Below are positions 1 through 8,357 of a stretch of DNA of 64,000 nucleotides, in pieces. This DNA comes from Treponema bryantii. Lineage in GTDB: Bacteria > Spirochaetota > Spirochaetia > Treponematales > Treponemataceae. The notes under the pieces were generated by a model, which was not told where the DNA came from, ran no database searches, and saw only the letters and a program-made list of their open reading frames with translations. The DNA is taken from contig NZ_FORI01000009.1 of NCBI RefSeq assembly GCF_900113965.1, forward strand, positions 54,466-118,465, in the 5' to 3' direction. Position 1 is the first letter of the stretch. Each line of letters begins with the position of its first letter. The translations under genes were made by a program, and so were the position numbers.

Positions 1-1
1 C

Positions 2-1093
2 TCTTCTAAAGTAAATGGCAAATCAAATGATTTTGCTGTAAGAATTTTAAAGACTCCTGAACCATTGAATGACTATATGGTAATAACAAAGTGGTACGTA
101 CGTTCAATTACTTTCGAGTCAAATGAAATTACAACAACAGAAGTTCAATACTCTGTCCCTTACGGAGTTTATGGCATTTCTTCTTCTGCAGATTACTTAT
201 ACGGAACCGGCGCTACCTGGAAAGACTGCATTGGTGAGATGGTGATTACAATTACCAATAAAACAGATGATATCTGGATTAACGGAATTCAACTTGAAAA
301 CTTAGAAGCCAGCGATATCCAAAGAAATCAAGATTCAATAACGATTACAAAAACAAATGTTTACCCTAAACTCGAATCAGAAATCTTCCTTCAGCTTGAT
401 TCTGTTCCCGACTGTTTAGTCAGCTTAAGAGTTATCAATCCCGAACGACGCTGGTATTTTAGAGATTATATTATCAGTGAAAACAGTCTGCTTTACTATT
501 CTGATTCTCAACTTCGTATATTGCGAAATTTAATGTTTGCTGCATACGGAAATATCTTTAAGTCTGAAGATATAAACACATGGCTGCAAAAGTACTGTTC
601 CGAGTGGTATAAACCAACTCAGAAAGTTTACGACGACACCTTCAATGAAAATGAGAAAAAGAATCTTGAATTAATCATGCAGGAAGAAGCACGTAGAAAA
701 AATAATAATTATCTTGATAAATATTTCAGCAATGAAACTTATAAAATCAAGACTCTTAATTTTGAAAACAGGATTTTTAAGTTTGCCTATTCTGAGAACA
801 AAGAAAATAGTTCACTGATTACAAAGGGGTTAATTTATACTGCTGATAACAATGATATAAAACCTTATCTTTTTATTGATGACTATATTATCAGAGACAA
901 CTCAAAGCAAATTACATATCCAATAAAATCACAAAGTTTTTATGGCTGGAAAATTGAATATGATAACAAATCATATCTTTCATTTCAGATTTTTACAGAT
1001 GCAGGAAAACATACCACCGATTCAGTAATCCTTTATTTTGATAAGAATCTGAACAATTTCGTCAAAAGAACGATTGATCCGTCACAATACTGA
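2..1093 (+). CDS. YARHG-domain protein, 5' end missing
   Basis: The frame is open from base 2 with no stop, so the gene starts to the left of the window; an internal TTG at 65 is unlikely to be the true start. The visible 363 codons contain, around residues 173-215, a stretch reading FAAYGNIFKSEDINTW, followed by a WYKP and an acidic helix. This matches the extracellular YARHG module (Y-A-R-H-G core, then F-S.E...YF...WY.P). The upstream half is beta-rich with NITN-like segments and no membrane helix is visible. The family is usually exported or surface attached; the signal peptide would lie outside the window. Function unknown. The family call is fairly sure. Confidence 0.75.
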   Translation, partial: SSKVNGKSNDFAVRILKTPEPLNDYMVITKWYVRSITFESNEITTTEVQYSVPYGVYGISSSADYLYGTGATWKDCIGEMVITITNKTDDIWINGIQLENLEASDIQRNQDSITITKTNVYPKLESEIFLQLDSVPDCLVSLRVINPERRWYFRDYIISENSLLYYSDSQLRILRNLMFAAYGNIFKSEDINTWLQKYCSEWYKPTQKVYDDTFNENEKKNLELIMQEEARRKNNNYLDKYFSNETYKIKTLNFENRIFKFAYSENKENSSLITKGLIYTADNNDIKPYLFIDDYIIRDNSKQITYPIKSQSFYGWKIEYDNKSYLSFQIFTDAGKHTTDSVILYFDKNLNNFVKRTIDPSQY

Positions 1094-1120
1094 AAATCTG
1101 AAATGATTGATTGCGTCTAA

Positions 1121-1534
1121 TTATCTTGCGCTTGCGAGACGGCTGCGGAGTTCGTAGCATCTGTTTTTAAGGCTGCGGACTTCGTTAAGGCTGCTCATGA
1201 TTTTGGCGGTCATGTATACATCTACGATGCCGCTGTCGAAGAAGAAGTCGGCAAAGGTTTCGAAGCCGCCTACGTTCATGCTGTAGTCGCCCGGCATGCT
1301 GATTCCGCCGAGAACACGCTTGAGTTCCTGAAGGAGATAGTTTACACGTTCCATTGAAAGTTTGGCGTTATTGAGCTTTGAATGCTTGATGAGGTCTGTG
1401 ATGAGGCCGCCGCCCAAGACATCTAAGAAGCCCCAGTTGCGGGCAGAGGAAAGCTGGCGTTCTGCCTGGTCGAGTTCTGAGATAAGCTGGTCTGTGAGGC
1501 TGAGGGCCTGATTGATTTGTACTTCGTTTGCCAT
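1121..1534 (-). CDS. Small helical protein of unknown function
   Basis: 137 residues, predicted almost wholly alpha-helical, with an N-terminal helix rich in Q, E and L, a central glycine stretch (LGGG) and basic helices at the end. No signal peptide or membrane span. The ATG is preceded by a clear GGAG site (1542-1546 read on this strand), which fixes the start. It is divergent from cytidine deaminase and the two promoter regions overlap. I do not recognise the family, so no role is given. Confidence 0.7.
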   Translation of the reverse strand: MANEVQINQALSLTDQLISELDQAERQLSSARNWGFLDVLGGGLITDLIKHSKLNNAKLSMERVNYLLQELKRVLGGISMPGDYSMNVGGFETFADFFFDSGIVDVYMTAKIMSSLNEVRSLKNRCYELRSRLASAR

Positions 1535-1567
1535 TGTGGTCTCCTTATTTAAAGTATACTAATATTT

Positions 1568-1598
1568 TTGATGAAATAAAACAAAAATGTGATAGAAT
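1568..1598 (+). promoter_or_regulatory. cdd promoter, near-leaderless
   Basis: TTGATG at 1568-1573 and TAGAAT at 1593-1598 (19-base spacer). The expected transcription start (about 1605) is one base before the cdd ATG at 1606. No Shine-Dalgarno site precedes that ATG. Confidence 0.5.
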
Positions 1599-1605
1599 TA
1601 CACAT

Positions 1606-2019
1606 ATGAATTACGACGAACTTGTACAAAAAGCAATTGAAATGACTAAGATGTCTTATGTGCCCTATTCTCACTTTCATGTGGGTGCGGCGCTTCTTGA
1701 TAAAAACGGAAAAATCTGGACCGGCTGCAATATTGAAAATGCTACTTACGGAGCTACAAACTGTGCGGAGCGCACGGCGATCTTTAAGGCGGTAAGTGAA
1801 GGCGTGCGCGATTTCGAAGCCATTGCGATTGTGGGGGGCCCGGAAGGTGCTGACGGCTCTCCGGTTCTTGAAGAATTCTGCCCGCCGTGTGGTATCTGCC
1901 GACAGGTGCTCAGCGAGTTCTGCAGCAAGGATTTTAAGATTATTCTGGCAAACAAAAAGGGTGAACAGAAACTGTTCACCCTTGCAGAGCTTTTACCAGA
2001 AAGCTTTAGTCTGAAATAA
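1606..2019 (+). CDS. cdd: Cytidine deaminase
   Basis: 137 residues, the usual length of the homotetrameric enzyme that deaminates cytidine and deoxycytidine to uridine in pyrimidine salvage. The zinc site is visible as CAER (Cys plus the catalytic Glu, near residue 55) and PPCGIC (two more Cys near residue 90). The substrate-binding N-terminal segment YVPYSHFHVGAAL is intact. The frame is open further upstream, but only the ATG at 1606 gives the normal N-terminus. The 3' coding part contains a perfect 12-bp hairpin (1957-1983) that looks like a terminator for the opposite strand. Confidence 0.93.
   Translation: MNYDELVQKAIEMTKMSYVPYSHFHVGAALLDKNGKIWTGCNIENATYGATNCAERTAIFKAVSEGVRDFEAIAIVGGPEGADGSPVLEEFCPPCGICRQVLSEFCSKDFKIILANKKGEQKLFTLAELLPESFSLK
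1951..1983 (-). terminator. Intrinsic terminator inside the cdd coding sequence
   Basis: AAGGGTGAACAG / CTGTTCACCCTT form a perfect 12-bp stem with a 3-base loop. On the minus strand it runs on into CTTTTTGTTT, so it would end transcription coming from the convergent SPFH gene, while encoding part of Cdd on the plus strand. Confidence 0.6.
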
Positions 2020-2041
2020 CCGGGCCGTAAGGCCCTGAGCC

Positions 2042-2962
2042 TTAGTTCTTTGCGGCAGGAAGGTTTACAATACCACCTGCTGCAGTAAGTGGAACATATT
2101 CTGGAACCTGGCGACCATCCCATTTTTTTGCACGTTCAAGTTCAATCTCAAGTTCCTTAAGCTTAATTTCTACCTGATAGTTCTGTGCAACCTTTGCATT
2201 GTAATATGCCAGGGCATCAGCTTCTACCTTTTTAGCCTCTGCTTCTTTCTGAGCCTTAATAAGAGCGGCTTCTGCTTCCTGCTCAATGGCAGCCTTTTTA
2301 GCCTCAGCCTCTTTTACCTGCTTCTGAGCATTCTGTTCAGCAAGTTTAAGATCCTGTTCTGCCTTTTTTACTTCCTGAGCACGGTTTGCAGTTTCTTTAA
2401 TCTGCTTATCAAAGTCATCAGACCAGTCCCAGTTTGTAATGGTTGTCTGTGAAATATCAATTGGATAATCTGCCATGCGGGAAAGCATTGTTGTTGCAAC
2501 CTTTGAAGTAACTTCATTCTGTTTTTCAACAAGGTCATAAATTGAATACTGACCAACAGTTTCCTTAAGAGAAGCCTTTACGTTATCGCGCATTGCTCCC
2601 TGAATTACCGCATCATTCTGATAGCGTGTTACAATATCCATAATACGCTTTTCATCGTAAATATATCGAACTGCTACTGTACTTCCTACAGTCTGCATAT
2701 CTTTTGTAATTGCACCATCCTGTCCGCAAGAGAAAGAAACTTCGTAAGTTTTTGGTTCCAGACGGAACTTACGGATTGTTGTTATAAACGGAGCGTGGAA
2801 ATTCATTCCCGGCTGAAGAACATCTCCCTGTACCTGACCAAGTGTTACTTTTACGCCACGTTCATTCGGAGAAATCACCGTACAAGAATTAAGAATTGTA
2901 ACCAGAGCAAGAAGTCCGATTACACCGCACAAAACAAGATTTTTGATGAGCTTTTTGTTCAT
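2042..2962 (-). CDS. SPFH/Band 7 (prohibitin-like) membrane protein
   Basis: 306 residues. Residues 8-26 form one hydrophobic helix ending in a Cys. They are followed by the SPFH/Band 7 domain (about 30-190, beginning with SPNERGVKVTLGQV) and a long Ala/Glu/Lys coiled coil (about 195-275) of the kind that drives ring assembly in prohibitins and stomatins. The N-terminus is probably a membrane anchor, with the bulk of the protein outside the cytoplasm. The start has a GGAGG site 7 bases upstream. SPFH proteins scaffold membrane proteases or transporters in other bacteria; no protease gene (NfeD or FtsH) is adjacent, so the partner here is unknown. Confidence 0.85.
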   Translation of the reverse strand: MNKKLIKNLVLCGVIGLLALVTILNSCTVISPNERGVKVTLGQVQGDVLQPGMNFHAPFITTIRKFRLEPKTYEVSFSCGQDGAITKDMQTVGSTVAVRYIYDEKRIMDIVTRYQNDAVIQGAMRDNVKASLKETVGQYSIYDLVEKQNEVTSKVATTMLSRMADYPIDISQTTITNWDWSDDFDKQIKETANRAQEVKKAEQDLKLAEQNAQKQVKEAEAKKAAIEQEAEAALIKAQKEAEAKKVEADALAYYNAKVAQNYQVEIKLKELEIELERAKKWDGRQVPEYVPLTAAGGIVNLPAAKN

Positions 2963-3032
2963 AAGTCATCCTCCAAATTTTAATTTCTACGCTTAAAATA
3001 ATAAAAAATGATTTATGTGACAATAAAAAAAA

Positions 3033-3575
3033 TTATTTTTTTTCAAAAATATGTTTATATTCTTTTCCGCTAAGATAGGTTTCTATGAGCTTACAGTCCT
3101 TATAAACTGCCTTAAGTGAAAAGAAAGGATGATTTTTTGCGATGAAGTCCAGATAGATTTCGTCGGCCTCCCAGTGCGGCAAGTCGTTTATTTTTTCAAT
3201 CGGGACCCATTCAAGGTCGCCTTCGTTGCAGTCGGTAAGGAGGGTACCGAAGAATTTACGGGTACGGAAAACGTGCATGAACTCAGTGTAGTAAGAAGTG
3301 GTGGTTTCGACAGGCTCAACCACCGCGGGTTCACTTTTATCTACGAACGTTACAATTCCGCAGTACTCCAGGTCTTCGGGCTCTACGATCAGGCCGGTTT
3401 CCTCGCGAATTTCGCGGCGCACACAGTCTTCAGGAGACTCGCCGTTTTCAAACTTGCCACCGATTCCAATCCATTTATCTTTATTGTAGTCGTTTTCTTT
3501 CTTTGTACGGTGCAGCATGAGGTAGCAGCCGTCTTTTTCTATATAGCAGAGTGTTGTATTTACCAGAGTTTTCAT
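3033..3575 (-). CDS. Nudix hydrolase, MutT/8-oxo-dGTPase-like
   Basis: 180 residues from the ATG at 3575; the frame is open 12 codons further but without a start signal. The Nudix box is complete: GGKFENGESPED followed by RREIREETGL supplies the G, E, R-E and EE-G residues that bind Mg2+ and the pyrophosphate. The N-terminal LCYIEKDGCYLMLHR resembles MutT-type enzymes that sanitise oxidised nucleotides. Substrate cannot be fixed from sequence. Oddity: residues near 90 read AVVEPVETTT and are encoded by a palindromic dispersed repeat lying in frame, in a loop between beta strands. Confidence 0.85.
   Translation of the reverse strand: MKTLVNTTLCYIEKDGCYLMLHRTKKENDYNKDKWIGIGGKFENGESPEDCVRREIREETGLIVEPEDLEYCGIVTFVDKSEPAVVEPVETTTSYYTEFMHVFRTRKFFGTLLTDCNEGDLEWVPIEKINDLPHWEADEIYLDFIAKNHPFFSLKAVYKDCKLIETYLSGKEYKHIFEKK
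3299..3325. repeat. REP-like palindrome inserted in frame in the Nudix gene
   Basis: GGTGGTT (3300-3306) and AACCACC (3318-3324) flank the core TCGACAGGCTC. This matches a very common bacterial dispersed repeat. It adds about nine codons to the Nudix gene without breaking the frame. Confidence 0.65.
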
Positions 3576-3684
3576 ATTTTTTATTGTAACGAGCAGGCCC
3601 CGCTCTAGCAAGAAGGCTGATTATACGATTTTTTTTGAGTTCCATTGATTGTGTGGTATAATAATAATGTTGTACGGAGGCATT

Positions 3685-4602
3685 ATGACAACACTTTTGC
3701 AGTTTATTGGTTCTAGAAAAATCAGGCATGAATTTGGGTCATCAGACAAAAGAAGAGACGCCGGCCAGACTACCCCAGCAGACATTATGCGCTATGATGA
3801 TATTCTTTATGGCGATGATAAGCGTTTACGCAAATGGCAGCTGCTGGATGTTTACCGCCCTAAGGCTGCGGTTGAAGAAGACGGCTCGCTCAAAAAGCTT
3901 CCTGTAATTATCAGTGTTCACGGCGGCGGCTGGGTTTATGGTGATAAGGAACGCTATCAGTGGTACTGTATGCGCCTTGCTCAGCGCAATTTTGCGGTTG
4001 TAAATTTTTCTTACCGTCTTGCGCCTGAAGCTAAATTCCCTTCTTCTCTGCAGGATACAGAAAAGGTTTTTCAGTTTGTTGCAGACAATGCAGCTCAGTA
4101 TGGTTTTGATACTGGAAATGTATTTGCTGTTGGTGATTCTGCAGGCGGACATCTTTTGTCTATGTACGCGGCTGCCCTCACAAATCAAGATTTCCGTAAA
4201 AACTTTGAGTTTATTAAAGACAAAAATCTTACTCTCCGCGGCGTTGGTTTAAACTGCGGAAAATATGATCTTAATGACAATGAGGCAATGTTCAAGCTTT
4301 TGAGAAGCGGCTTCCTGCCTAACGGTGGAACTGCAGAAGAAATTGAACTTGTAAATTCTGCAAATCATGTTACAAAGGATTTCCCTCCTTCATTTGTAAT
4401 GACTTGTCATGGAGATTTTTTGATTGCTCAGGCTGATATTATTAAAGAAAAGCTTGAAGCAGCGGGTGTTCGTTATGAGTTCCATTGTTACGGTTCTCCG
4501 GAAAAACCGCTCTGGCATGTTTTCCACTGCGACCCTAAACTTCCGGAAGCTGTTGTTTGTAATGATGATGAATGTAATTTCTTCCGCTCGCTTATAAAAT
4601 AG
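3685..4602 (+). CDS. Alpha/beta-hydrolase esterase (hormone-sensitive-lipase family)
   Basis: 305 residues. The ATG at 3685 is preceded by CGGAGG at 3675-3680, so it is chosen over upstream in-frame Met codons. The oxyanion motif HGGGW lies near residue 79, the nucleophile elbow GDSAGGH near 150, a conserved D in the MTCHGDFLI segment near 240, and the catalytic His in LWHVFH near 275. This is the layout of family IV carboxylesterases, which cut short acyl esters in the cytoplasm; no signal peptide is seen. It may deacylate sugar esters, but the neighbours give no direct hint. Confidence 0.85.
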   Translation: MTTLLQFIGSRKIRHEFGSSDKRRDAGQTTPADIMRYDDILYGDDKRLRKWQLLDVYRPKAAVEEDGSLKKLPVIISVHGGGWVYGDKERYQWYCMRLAQRNFAVVNFSYRLAPEAKFPSSLQDTEKVFQFVADNAAQYGFDTGNVFAVGDSAGGHLLSMYAAALTNQDFRKNFEFIKDKNLTLRGVGLNCGKYDLNDNEAMFKLLRSGFLPNGGTAEEIELVNSANHVTKDFPPSFVMTCHGDFLIAQADIIKEKLEAAGVRYEFHCYGSPEKPLWHVFHCDPKLPEAVVCNDDECNFFRSLIK

Positions 4603-4638
4603 TAACGTATTCTATCTTCCGGGGTGTTTTAATAAAGT

Positions 4639-6345
4639 ATGATATATCTGAAAGTTTATTATATCTCAATTTTTGTATTTACCTTACTGTTGTCTGTTTT
4701 ATACACAGTAATTTACAGAAAGAGATTTAATCCTTACATTACACTGATTTTTTTTCTGATTCCTCTTTCCACTCTCGGTTATACGTTTCAGTACCTTGCA
4801 ACTGAAACTCGGGAAGCAATTGTTGGCATTAAAATCACTTACGTGGGCGGGTGCTTCTTAAGCCTTTTTATGGTTTATACAATCTTTGAACTTTCAGATA
4901 TTAATCTTAAAAAGCTTTACCGAAATCTCCTGTTCTTCTTTACCCTCGCATCTTTTCTGTCATCTCTAACAATCGGGTACTCGCCGGTTTTCTACAAAAG
5001 TATTACAGGAGAGATTTCACACGGTATTTTTACTCTCGTAAAAACTTATGGACCTCTTCACACTGTTTATTACGTTCAGATTATTTCTTACCTGATTATT
5101 TCGCTCTCGGTAATTTTTTACAGTGTACGTAAAAGGCCAGGTGTTTCTTATAAGGTTTTGCGACTTCTCTTTCTCTGCGAGTTTTTGTCTATCGCAACCT
5201 TCTTTTTAAACAGACTGATTCCAACTGAAATTAATCTTATGCCTTTAAGTTACGCACTTAACGGCATAACTATTCTTATGGTTGTGCGCCGCATTGCCTT
5301 AAGTGATGTTACAGGAACTGTTATTGAGTCTTATGCCTTGAACGGTGAGACAGGCTTTGTTTCTTTTGATGACAGCTTTAACTACCTTGGCAGCAATTCT
5401 ATGGCAAGAAAAATTATGCCGGAACTGAATGACCTTAAGGTTGATAAATCTGCTTCCTCTAACCCGGAAGTTCGGGACGGTATTCTTAAGCACATTAAAG
5501 AATACATTATCAACGAGCAGAAGAATATTTACTTTAAGCCTTTCGAAGATAAAATTTATCAGATTGAAATTAACAGAATGTACGACGGCCATCACCGTAC
5601 GGGCTATATTCTTTACATTTCTGATGACACAAAGGATCAGAAATATATTTCGCTCTTAAACGGCTTCAACGACAAGCTTCGTGATGAGGTTACCCAGAAA
5701 ACTCAGAACCTTATTAACATGCATAACAATCTGATTCTTGGTATGGCAACCATGGTAGAAAGCCGTGACAATTCTACGGGCGGCCACATTAAAAGAACAA
5801 GCGAAGTTGTAAGTATTCTGATTAATGAGATTTTAAAGGACAAGGCTCCTGATGCACTCAAGCTGGAAGCAGATTTTTGTTACAATATTATTAAGGCTGC
5901 TCCTATGCATGACCTTGGAAAAATTGCGGTTGATGATGCTGTTTTAAGAAAACCTGGCCGTTTTACAGATGAAGAGTTTGAAATTATGAAAACTCATGCA
6001 GCTGAGGGTGCTCGTATTGTTCATGAGATACTTAAGGGAACTGATGATATAACATTCCATCTGCTGGCAGAAAATGTTGCTCATTATCACCATGAAAGAT
6101 GGGATGGCTCCGGCTACCCTGAAGGCTTGAAGGGAGAAGAGATTCCTCTTGAAGCCCGCATTATGGCTATTGCTGATGTTTATGATGCGCTTGTAAGTAA
6201 GCGTGTTTACAAAGAAGCAATGAGTTTTGAAAAGGCTGATTCAATTATGATGGAAAGCTTTGGAAAGCATTTTGATAAGAAGCTGGAAAAATACTACGTG
6301 GCTGCGCGCCCTCAGCTGGAAGCTTACTACTCTTCTGAAGAATAA
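4639..6345 (+). CDS. Membrane HD-GYP c-di-GMP phosphodiesterase
   Basis: 568 residues. Residues 1-225 hold seven hydrophobic helices (7TM receptor-like sensor of the histidine-kinase N-terminal type). A degenerate PAS-like stretch and a short coiled coil follow, then an HD-GYP domain with HDLGKI at about 424 and HHERWDGSGYP at about 484-494. All the metal ligands that I can follow are present. The expected activity is hydrolysis of c-di-GMP, with the 7TM part sensing a membrane or extracellular cue. The last 19 bases overlap the convergent GntR gene. Confidence 0.9.
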   Translation: MIYLKVYYISIFVFTLLLSVLYTVIYRKRFNPYITLIFFLIPLSTLGYTFQYLATETREAIVGIKITYVGGCFLSLFMVYTIFELSDINLKKLYRNLLFFFTLASFLSSLTIGYSPVFYKSITGEISHGIFTLVKTYGPLHTVYYVQIISYLIISLSVIFYSVRKRPGVSYKVLRLLFLCEFLSIATFFLNRLIPTEINLMPLSYALNGITILMVVRRIALSDVTGTVIESYALNGETGFVSFDDSFNYLGSNSMARKIMPELNDLKVDKSASSNPEVRDGILKHIKEYIINEQKNIYFKPFEDKIYQIEINRMYDGHHRTGYILYISDDTKDQKYISLLNGFNDKLRDEVTQKTQNLINMHNNLILGMATMVESRDNSTGGHIKRTSEVVSILINEILKDKAPDALKLEADFCYNIIKAAPMHDLGKIAVDDAVLRKPGRFTDEEFEIMKTHAAEGARIVHEILKGTDDITFHLLAENVAHYHHERWDGSGYPEGLKGEEIPLEARIMAIADVYDALVSKRVYKEAMSFEKADSIMMESFGKHFDKKLEKYYVAARPQLEAYYSSEE

Positions 6346-6704
6346 CTTTTCTTTACTATCGCTAAAATCTCATCGAGGGAAAGGCCCATTTCGCGGCAGG
6401 CTTTTACGTCGCGGCCAATAAGGTCTTCGGCGGCAGAGTTACGTTTATCTGATATTTCGTGATGGGCAAGCTCGCAGACAAAAGAGCCGCGGCCAACTGC
6501 AGTGGAAATAAATCCTTCACGCTCCAGCTGCTCCCAGGCCTGCTTTACGGGAATTACACTTACACGCAGATTTACGGCAACAGTGCGGATTGGTGGAAGT
6601 TTTTCGCCGGCAGCAAGCTCGCCGCTCATTATCTGAGCGGCGAGCTGCTCGTAAATTTGAGTATAAATTGGTTTGTCACTTTTTTGCGATAACACTATAT
6701 CCAT
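6327..6704 (-). CDS. GntR-family repressor, YtrA type
   Basis: 125 residues: an N-terminal winged helix (KPIYTQIYEQLAAQI, then LPPIRTVAVNLRVS and LEREGFI) followed by only about 45 helical residues. This short form is the YtrA subfamily, which usually controls an ABC exporter in its own operon. That is the arrangement here: ATPase, permease, then this gene at the 3' end, with its ATG one base after the permease stop codon. The likely operator is the perfect palindrome at 8282-8308. Its C-terminus and that of the convergent HD-GYP gene both end YSSEE because the shared bases are nearly palindromic. Confidence 0.88.
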   Translation of the reverse strand: MDIVLSQKSDKPIYTQIYEQLAAQIMSGELAAGEKLPPIRTVAVNLRVSVIPVKQAWEQLEREGFISTAVGRGSFVCELAHHEISDKRNSAAEDLIGRDVKACREMGLSLDEILAIVKKSYSSEE

Positions 6705-6705
6705 C

Positions 6706-7392
6706 TTATAAATCGTACTTTTCAAACTGGCGGGCTGCACGGCGGAAAGTAAGACACCAGCTTACCGCATAAATTACAATGCCTGCTGCCAGAATAATCA
6801 GTTGTGGAATAATAAACTGTGTATCGCGGCTTGTAAAGAGCTCTCCAACTTTTGCAAGAGAATTTTCTGCATTTGCATAATATGCCCATACCGGAAGCTC
6901 ACAGGCTGCGTAACAGATAAAATATGCAACAGCTGCTGCAATATAGCGAAGTCCTGGCTTAAGCGGATCCTTATAAACATTACCAAGAAAAATCAGATTG
7001 AAAATTGCAAATATAATCATCTGAAATCCAAAATAAGCAAGGGTCAATTCAATGCCGGCAGTGTTTGCAGGAAAGCCTGCTGCAGTGCGAATACACCATC
7101 CAAGCAGGGCACTGATAAAGGCAAATACTTCCATCATTCCGCAGTACATAAAGCGTGCCTTTACCACATCAATCTTCTTTACCGGAAGCAGCACTGTATA
7201 CAGAATATCATGTGATGACTGATTTAAGGCAAAGGTCATCATGATGCACAGTGTCATATAAAAAGGTCCAACGTACATCGGGTAGCTTGGAATAAAATAC
7301 ATTCCAAAACAGCAGATTGTCCAGATTACAGTCTGCGATGCGTTACCAAGGCAAAGCTCTTTCTTCAAAAGTTTTAATGTATTTGATTTCAT
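6706..7392 (-). CDS. ABC-2 type exporter permease
   Basis: 228 residues with six hydrophobic segments (about 22-42, 45-60, 88-108, 115-138, 145-170 and 190-212). The sequence near 65, SHDILYTVLLPVKKIDVVKARF, is typical of the small ABC-2 permeases that pair with BcrA-like ATPases and YtrA regulators. It sits 9 bases downstream of the ATPase gene, so translation is probably coupled. The substrate is unknown; relatives export antimicrobial peptides or respond to envelope stress. Confidence 0.82.
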   Translation of the reverse strand: MKSNTLKLLKKELCLGNASQTVIWTICCFGMYFIPSYPMYVGPFYMTLCIMMTFALNQSSHDILYTVLLPVKKIDVVKARFMYCGMMEVFAFISALLGWCIRTAAGFPANTAGIELTLAYFGFQMIIFAIFNLIFLGNVYKDPLKPGLRYIAAAVAYFICYAACELPVWAYYANAENSLAKVGELFTSRDTQFIIPQLIILAAGIVIYAVSWCLTFRRAARQFEKYDL

Positions 7393-7401
7393 GTTTCTCT
7401 C

Positions 7402-8250
7402 CTATCTGCGCTCAATGTGAATCATAATGTCTTCCAGAGTTGGCGATGCCATTTCAAAACCGCCCTTCTCTGCCAGCGCCTTATCTTCAGTTTTCATAAG
7501 GCCTTCGAAACCAAGCTGATGTGTATGAAGTCCGATAATCTTAGGCTCAACATCCGGTGTGAGCTGATCTTTCTTTCCTGCTACACTGATATAACTTTCG
7601 CGGAATGAGTCGCGGTCTGTGCTTGCAAGAATCTGGCCCTGTTTGATATAGGTGATATAGTCGGCACATTTTTCAAGGTCGCTTGTAATATGAGTTGAAA
7701 AAAGAATTGAGTGTGCACCGTCTTCAACAAATTCCTGAAAAAGAAGTACAAGGTCATCACGGGCTGCAGGATCAAGACCGCTGGTTGGCTCATCAAGAAT
7801 TAAAAGTTTTGGATTATGACTCATTGCAACTGCAACAGAATACTTTACCTTCATTCCGGCAGAAAGCTGTTTGAACTTTTTATTCTGATCAATTTCAAAA
7901 CGTTCGCAAAGTTCTTTGTAACGGACATCATCCCATTCATGATAAAAAGATTTTGTTACATTTGTGATACGTGAGATTTTTGCTTCAGGATAAAAATCAA
8001 CTCCGCCAAAAACATAGCCTACCTGATTTTTAATTTCCAGTTCATCCTTTGGAATTGAAAGGCCGCAGAGTTTTACTTCACCACCGTCATTTTTCATCAA
8101 ATTGAGCATGGTCTTGAGTGTGGTAGATTTACCAGCGCCGTTACGGCCAATAAAGCCCATGATATAACCTTCTTCCAGAGAAAAGCTTACATTCTTAAGC
8201 TGGAAGGATTCAAAGTTCTTACACAGTCCATTGATTTCAATAAGATTCAT
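7402..8250 (-). CDS. ABC exporter ATPase, BcrA-like
   Basis: 282 residues from the ATG at 8250, which has GGGAG 10 bases upstream; an upstream ATG at 8259 would leave no spacing. Walker A is GRNGAGKST, Walker B is LLILDEPTSGLD, and the H-loop is FSTH. The signature motif is LSAGM rather than LSGGQ, a common variant in this subgroup. The C-terminal 80 residues form the extra regulatory part typical of exporter ATPases. It is the first gene of the ATPase-permease-GntR operon. Confidence 0.92.
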   Translation of the reverse strand: MNLIEINGLCKNFESFQLKNVSFSLEEGYIMGFIGRNGAGKSTTLKTMLNLMKNDGGEVKLCGLSIPKDELEIKNQVGYVFGGVDFYPEAKISRITNVTKSFYHEWDDVRYKELCERFEIDQNKKFKQLSAGMKVKYSVAVAMSHNPKLLILDEPTSGLDPAARDDLVLLFQEFVEDGAHSILFSTHITSDLEKCADYITYIKQGQILASTDRDSFRESYISVAGKKDQLTPDVEPKIIGLHTHQLGFEGLMKTEDKALAEKGGFEMASPTLEDIMIHIERR

Positions 8251-8281
8251 TTGATACATCTCCCGTTTATAACACAACGTT

Positions 8282-8331
8282 TATTGTGTATATTGTATAT
8301 ACACAATATAACACTTACAGGAGACTGTCAA
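8282..8331 (-). promoter_or_regulatory. Promoter and perfect GntR operator of the ABC operon
   Basis: The -35 is TTGACA (8326-8331 on the minus strand) and a -10 such as TATTGT lies at 8303-8308 (17-base spacer). The palindrome ATTGTGTATAT-TGT-ATATACACAAT (8283-8307), extended by one more pair, covers the -10 and the start site: the classic position for a repressor, here presumably the YtrA-type protein of the same operon. Confidence 0.75.
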
Positions 8332-8357
8332 GTTTTTTTTTTATCTGAAAAAAAGGT

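Noticed and set aside
2022..2035. GGGCC/GGCCC hairpin as the cdd terminator
   Set aside because: Short stem with no T-run in either direction.
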